A stretch of DNA of 64,000 bases from assembly GCF_013343235.1 (NCBI RefSeq), contig NZ_CP040094.1:1984501-2048500 (forward strand), in the 5' to 3' direction. Source of the DNA: Nostoc sp. TCL240-02. GTDB taxonomy: Bacteria > Cyanobacteriota > Cyanobacteriia > Cyanobacteriales > Nostocaceae. Positions within the stretch are counted from its first letter, which is position 1, and each line of letters starts with the position of its first letter. The position numbers were made by a program, and so were the translations under genes. The notes below the pieces were generated by a model, which did no database searches, had not been told where the DNA came from, and worked only from the letters and a program-made list of their open reading frames with translations. Below, piece after piece: positions 62,481-64,000 of this stretch.

Positions 62481-64000
62481 ATGACTCAATATGACTACAT
62501 TGTAATTGGTGCAGGTTCGGCAGGTTGTGTAGTCGCCAACCGTCTCACAGAAAACAGTGAAACAACCATGTTATTACTCGAAGCTGGCAACCCAGATACT
62601 AAACCGGAGATTCAAATCCCGGCAGAATGCCTCAGCTTACTCGGCTCCGAAGTAGACTGGGCATACTTCTGTGAGCCAGAACCATACCTCAACGATCGCC
62701 AAATCTTTTGTCCTCGTGGCAAAGTTTTGGGTGGCAGCAGTTCGATTAATTTCATGATTTATATGCGGGGCAATCATTACGATTATGACCACTGGCAGTC
62801 ATTGGGGAATCCCGGCTGGAGTTACCAGGATGTACTGCCTTATTTCAAGAAATCCGAGCATCAGCAACGCGGCGCGTCCGAATACCACGGGGTTAACGGG
62901 GAATTGAGCGTGACCGATCTCATTGCCCCTGCTGTGGTATCCCAACGTTTTGTCGATGCAGCAGTGGCAATGGGATATCCCCATAATCCTGATGCCAATG
63001 GGATACAGCAGTCAGGTGCAGGACTCTATCAGTTGACAATCAAGGATGGTAAGCGTCACAGCACCGCAGCCGCTTTCCTCTTACCCATTCTTCAGCGTCC
63101 TAATTTGACTGTAATCACAAAAGCTTTGGTGACTCGATTGTTGTTTGAGGACACGCATACCGTTGGGGTGGAATACCTGCACGAGGGAACACTGCATCAA
63201 GTCAGGGTTAACCAGGAAGTAATTTTAAGTGCTGGCGCGTTCGATTCGCCTAAGCTGCTGATGCTTTCTGGCATTGGGAATGCAGAACACCTGCAAGCAT
63301 TAGGAATTCCGGTAGTAGTTGAGTTGCCAGGTGTCGGTCAAAATCTTCAGGATCACCCTGTCGTACCCGTGGTATACGAAGCAACTAAGGATTTACACAC
63401 TGCCAGCACCAGTAGTATTGCGGAAGCTAGTTTGTTTTTGCATACCCAGGGTAATGTGGATGCTGCACCAGATTTACAGTTTCTCTTCGGCCCAATTGTG
63501 TTTGCACCCTCTGGGTATGCTCACTCTGGTTTAGGATTCACAAGTCTAGTCTGTTTGACCCATCCCCAAAACATTGGAAGTGTCAGTTTGCGTTCATCCG
63601 ACCCCCAAGATACACCGATGATTCGGCTAAACTATCTGCAAAGTGAAGCCGATGTGCAGAAGCTCGTTGCTGGGATTAAATTAATGCGTGATTTGTTCCA
63701 TACAAGTGCCTTTGATGAATTTCGCGGTGAGGAAGTCGCTCCTGGTAAAGATAAGCAGAGCGATGAAGCACTCGTTGCTTATGTTCGAGAAGTTTGCAAT
63801 ACGGTGTATCATCCAGTCGGCACCTGCAAAATGGGTACTGATCCAATGGCAGTTGTAGACCCAGAACTGCAGGTACATGGGGTTGAGGGGTTACGTGTCG
63901 TGGATGCATCCATCATGCCAACAATCACTACCGGAAATACGAATGCACCCACTATTATGATCGGCGAAAAAGCTGCCGATTTAATTAAAGCCGCAGGTGG
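62481..64000 (+). CDS. GMC oxidoreductase (choline-dehydrogenase-like), runs off the window
   Basis: AAAGGAGGATGTC and ATG 62481 begin a 506-residue open frame that reaches the window edge. YIVIGAGSAGCVVANRL is the FAD-binding motif, PRGKVLGGSSSINFMIYMRG the GMC signature 1, and GAFDSPKLLMLSGIG signature 2. The catalytic pair is H444 (VYHPVGTCKMG) and N488 (GNTNAPT). Only a few C-terminal residues should be missing. It oxidises an alcohol group of an unknown substrate; FAD is the cofactor. It is probably the last or next-to-last gene of the module B run. Confidence 0.93.
   Translation, partial: MTQYDYIVIGAGSAGCVVANRLTENSETTMLLLEAGNPDTKPEIQIPAECLSLLGSEVDWAYFCEPEPYLNDRQIFCPRGKVLGGSSSINFMIYMRGNHYDYDHWQSLGNPGWSYQDVLPYFKKSEHQQRGASEYHGVNGELSVTDLIAPAVVSQRFVDAAVAMGYPHNPDANGIQQSGAGLYQLTIKDGKRHSTAAAFLLPILQRPNLTVITKALVTRLLFEDTHTVGVEYLHEGTLHQVRVNQEVILSAGAFDSPKLLMLSGIGNAEHLQALGIPVVVELPGVGQNLQDHPVVPVVYEATKDLHTASTSSIAEASLFLHTQGNVDAAPDLQFLFGPIVFAPSGYAHSGLGFTSLVCLTHPQNIGSVSLRSSDPQDTPMIRLNYLQSEADVQKLVAGIKLMRDLFHTSAFDEFRGEEVAPGKDKQSDEALVAYVREVCNTVYHPVGTCKMGTDPMAVVDPELQVHGVEGLRVVDASIMPTITTGNTNAPTIMIGEKAADLIKAAG

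Overview
The window looks like a stretch of chromosome or large plasmid from a filamentous, heterocyst-forming type cyanobacterium (Nostocales). The reasons are the many GCGATCGC (HIP1) octamers, the dense short dispersed repeats and heptamer-like tandem repeats, the giant Ser/Thr-kinase/GAF/PAS/histidine-kinase hybrids, and a mix of IS630, IS4, IS5, IS1634 and ISAs1 elements. No rRNA, convincing tRNA or CRISPR array was found; a broken cas3-type helicase sits at the left edge.

Layout. 0-4 kb: frameshifted Cas3-like helicase, an IS630 copy, and several gene remnants. 4-12.5 kb (module C): a 2326-residue Ser/Thr + histidine kinase, an overlapping NarL-type response regulator and a DsbA-like thioredoxin-fold protein with an intact CPQC site. 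12.9-24.9 kb (module A): a dCache/HAMP/PAS histidine kinase, a NarL-type regulator, a DsbA-like protein with CFQS, then a detoxification-like run: secreted alpha/beta hydrolase (broken), SnoaL-like protein, SDR, FAD oxidoreductase, HSL-type esterase, DUF6130-like protein, SDR remnant, DUF1348 fragment and flavin disulfide reductase fragment. 25-41 kb: an IS graveyard holding a truncated lactate dehydrogenase, a DUF2252 protein, a BON protein, a lipoprotein, remnants of Hsp20, histidine kinase and Ser/Thr kinase, and a RecD-like helicase gene split by IS1634, IS5 and an IS4-like element. 41.5-45.7 kb: an apparently intact operon of ECF sigma factor, anti-sigma-like protein, Spy/CpxP-like protein, DUF1800 and DUF1501. 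46.2-64 kb (module B): a decayed paralogue of the giant kinase, an intact regulator, a DsbA-like protein with CSQS, and a second copy of the module A gene run, extended with Dps, a dehalogenase-like hydrolase, DUF302, MOSC, cysteine hydrolase and GMC oxidoreductase.

Main points. A kinase-regulator-DsbA-like unit occurs three times, and two copies of the DsbA-like protein have lost the second active-site cysteine. Modules A and B are an old segmental duplication carrying a tract of about 1.04 kb that appears identical in both, which suggests recent gene conversion. The motif GACGACAAG recurs upstream of all three DsbA-like genes and both hydrolase copies. Several small foldback elements can be defined to the base by their target duplications (10, 9, 8 and up to 4 bp), some nested in others. 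Inference: A and B are a two-component-controlled stress or detoxification regulon (oxidative, electrophile or xenobiotic); the signal is unknown. Many frameshifts fall in or next to short homopolymers, so some could be assembly errors; the IS insertions and large deletions cannot.
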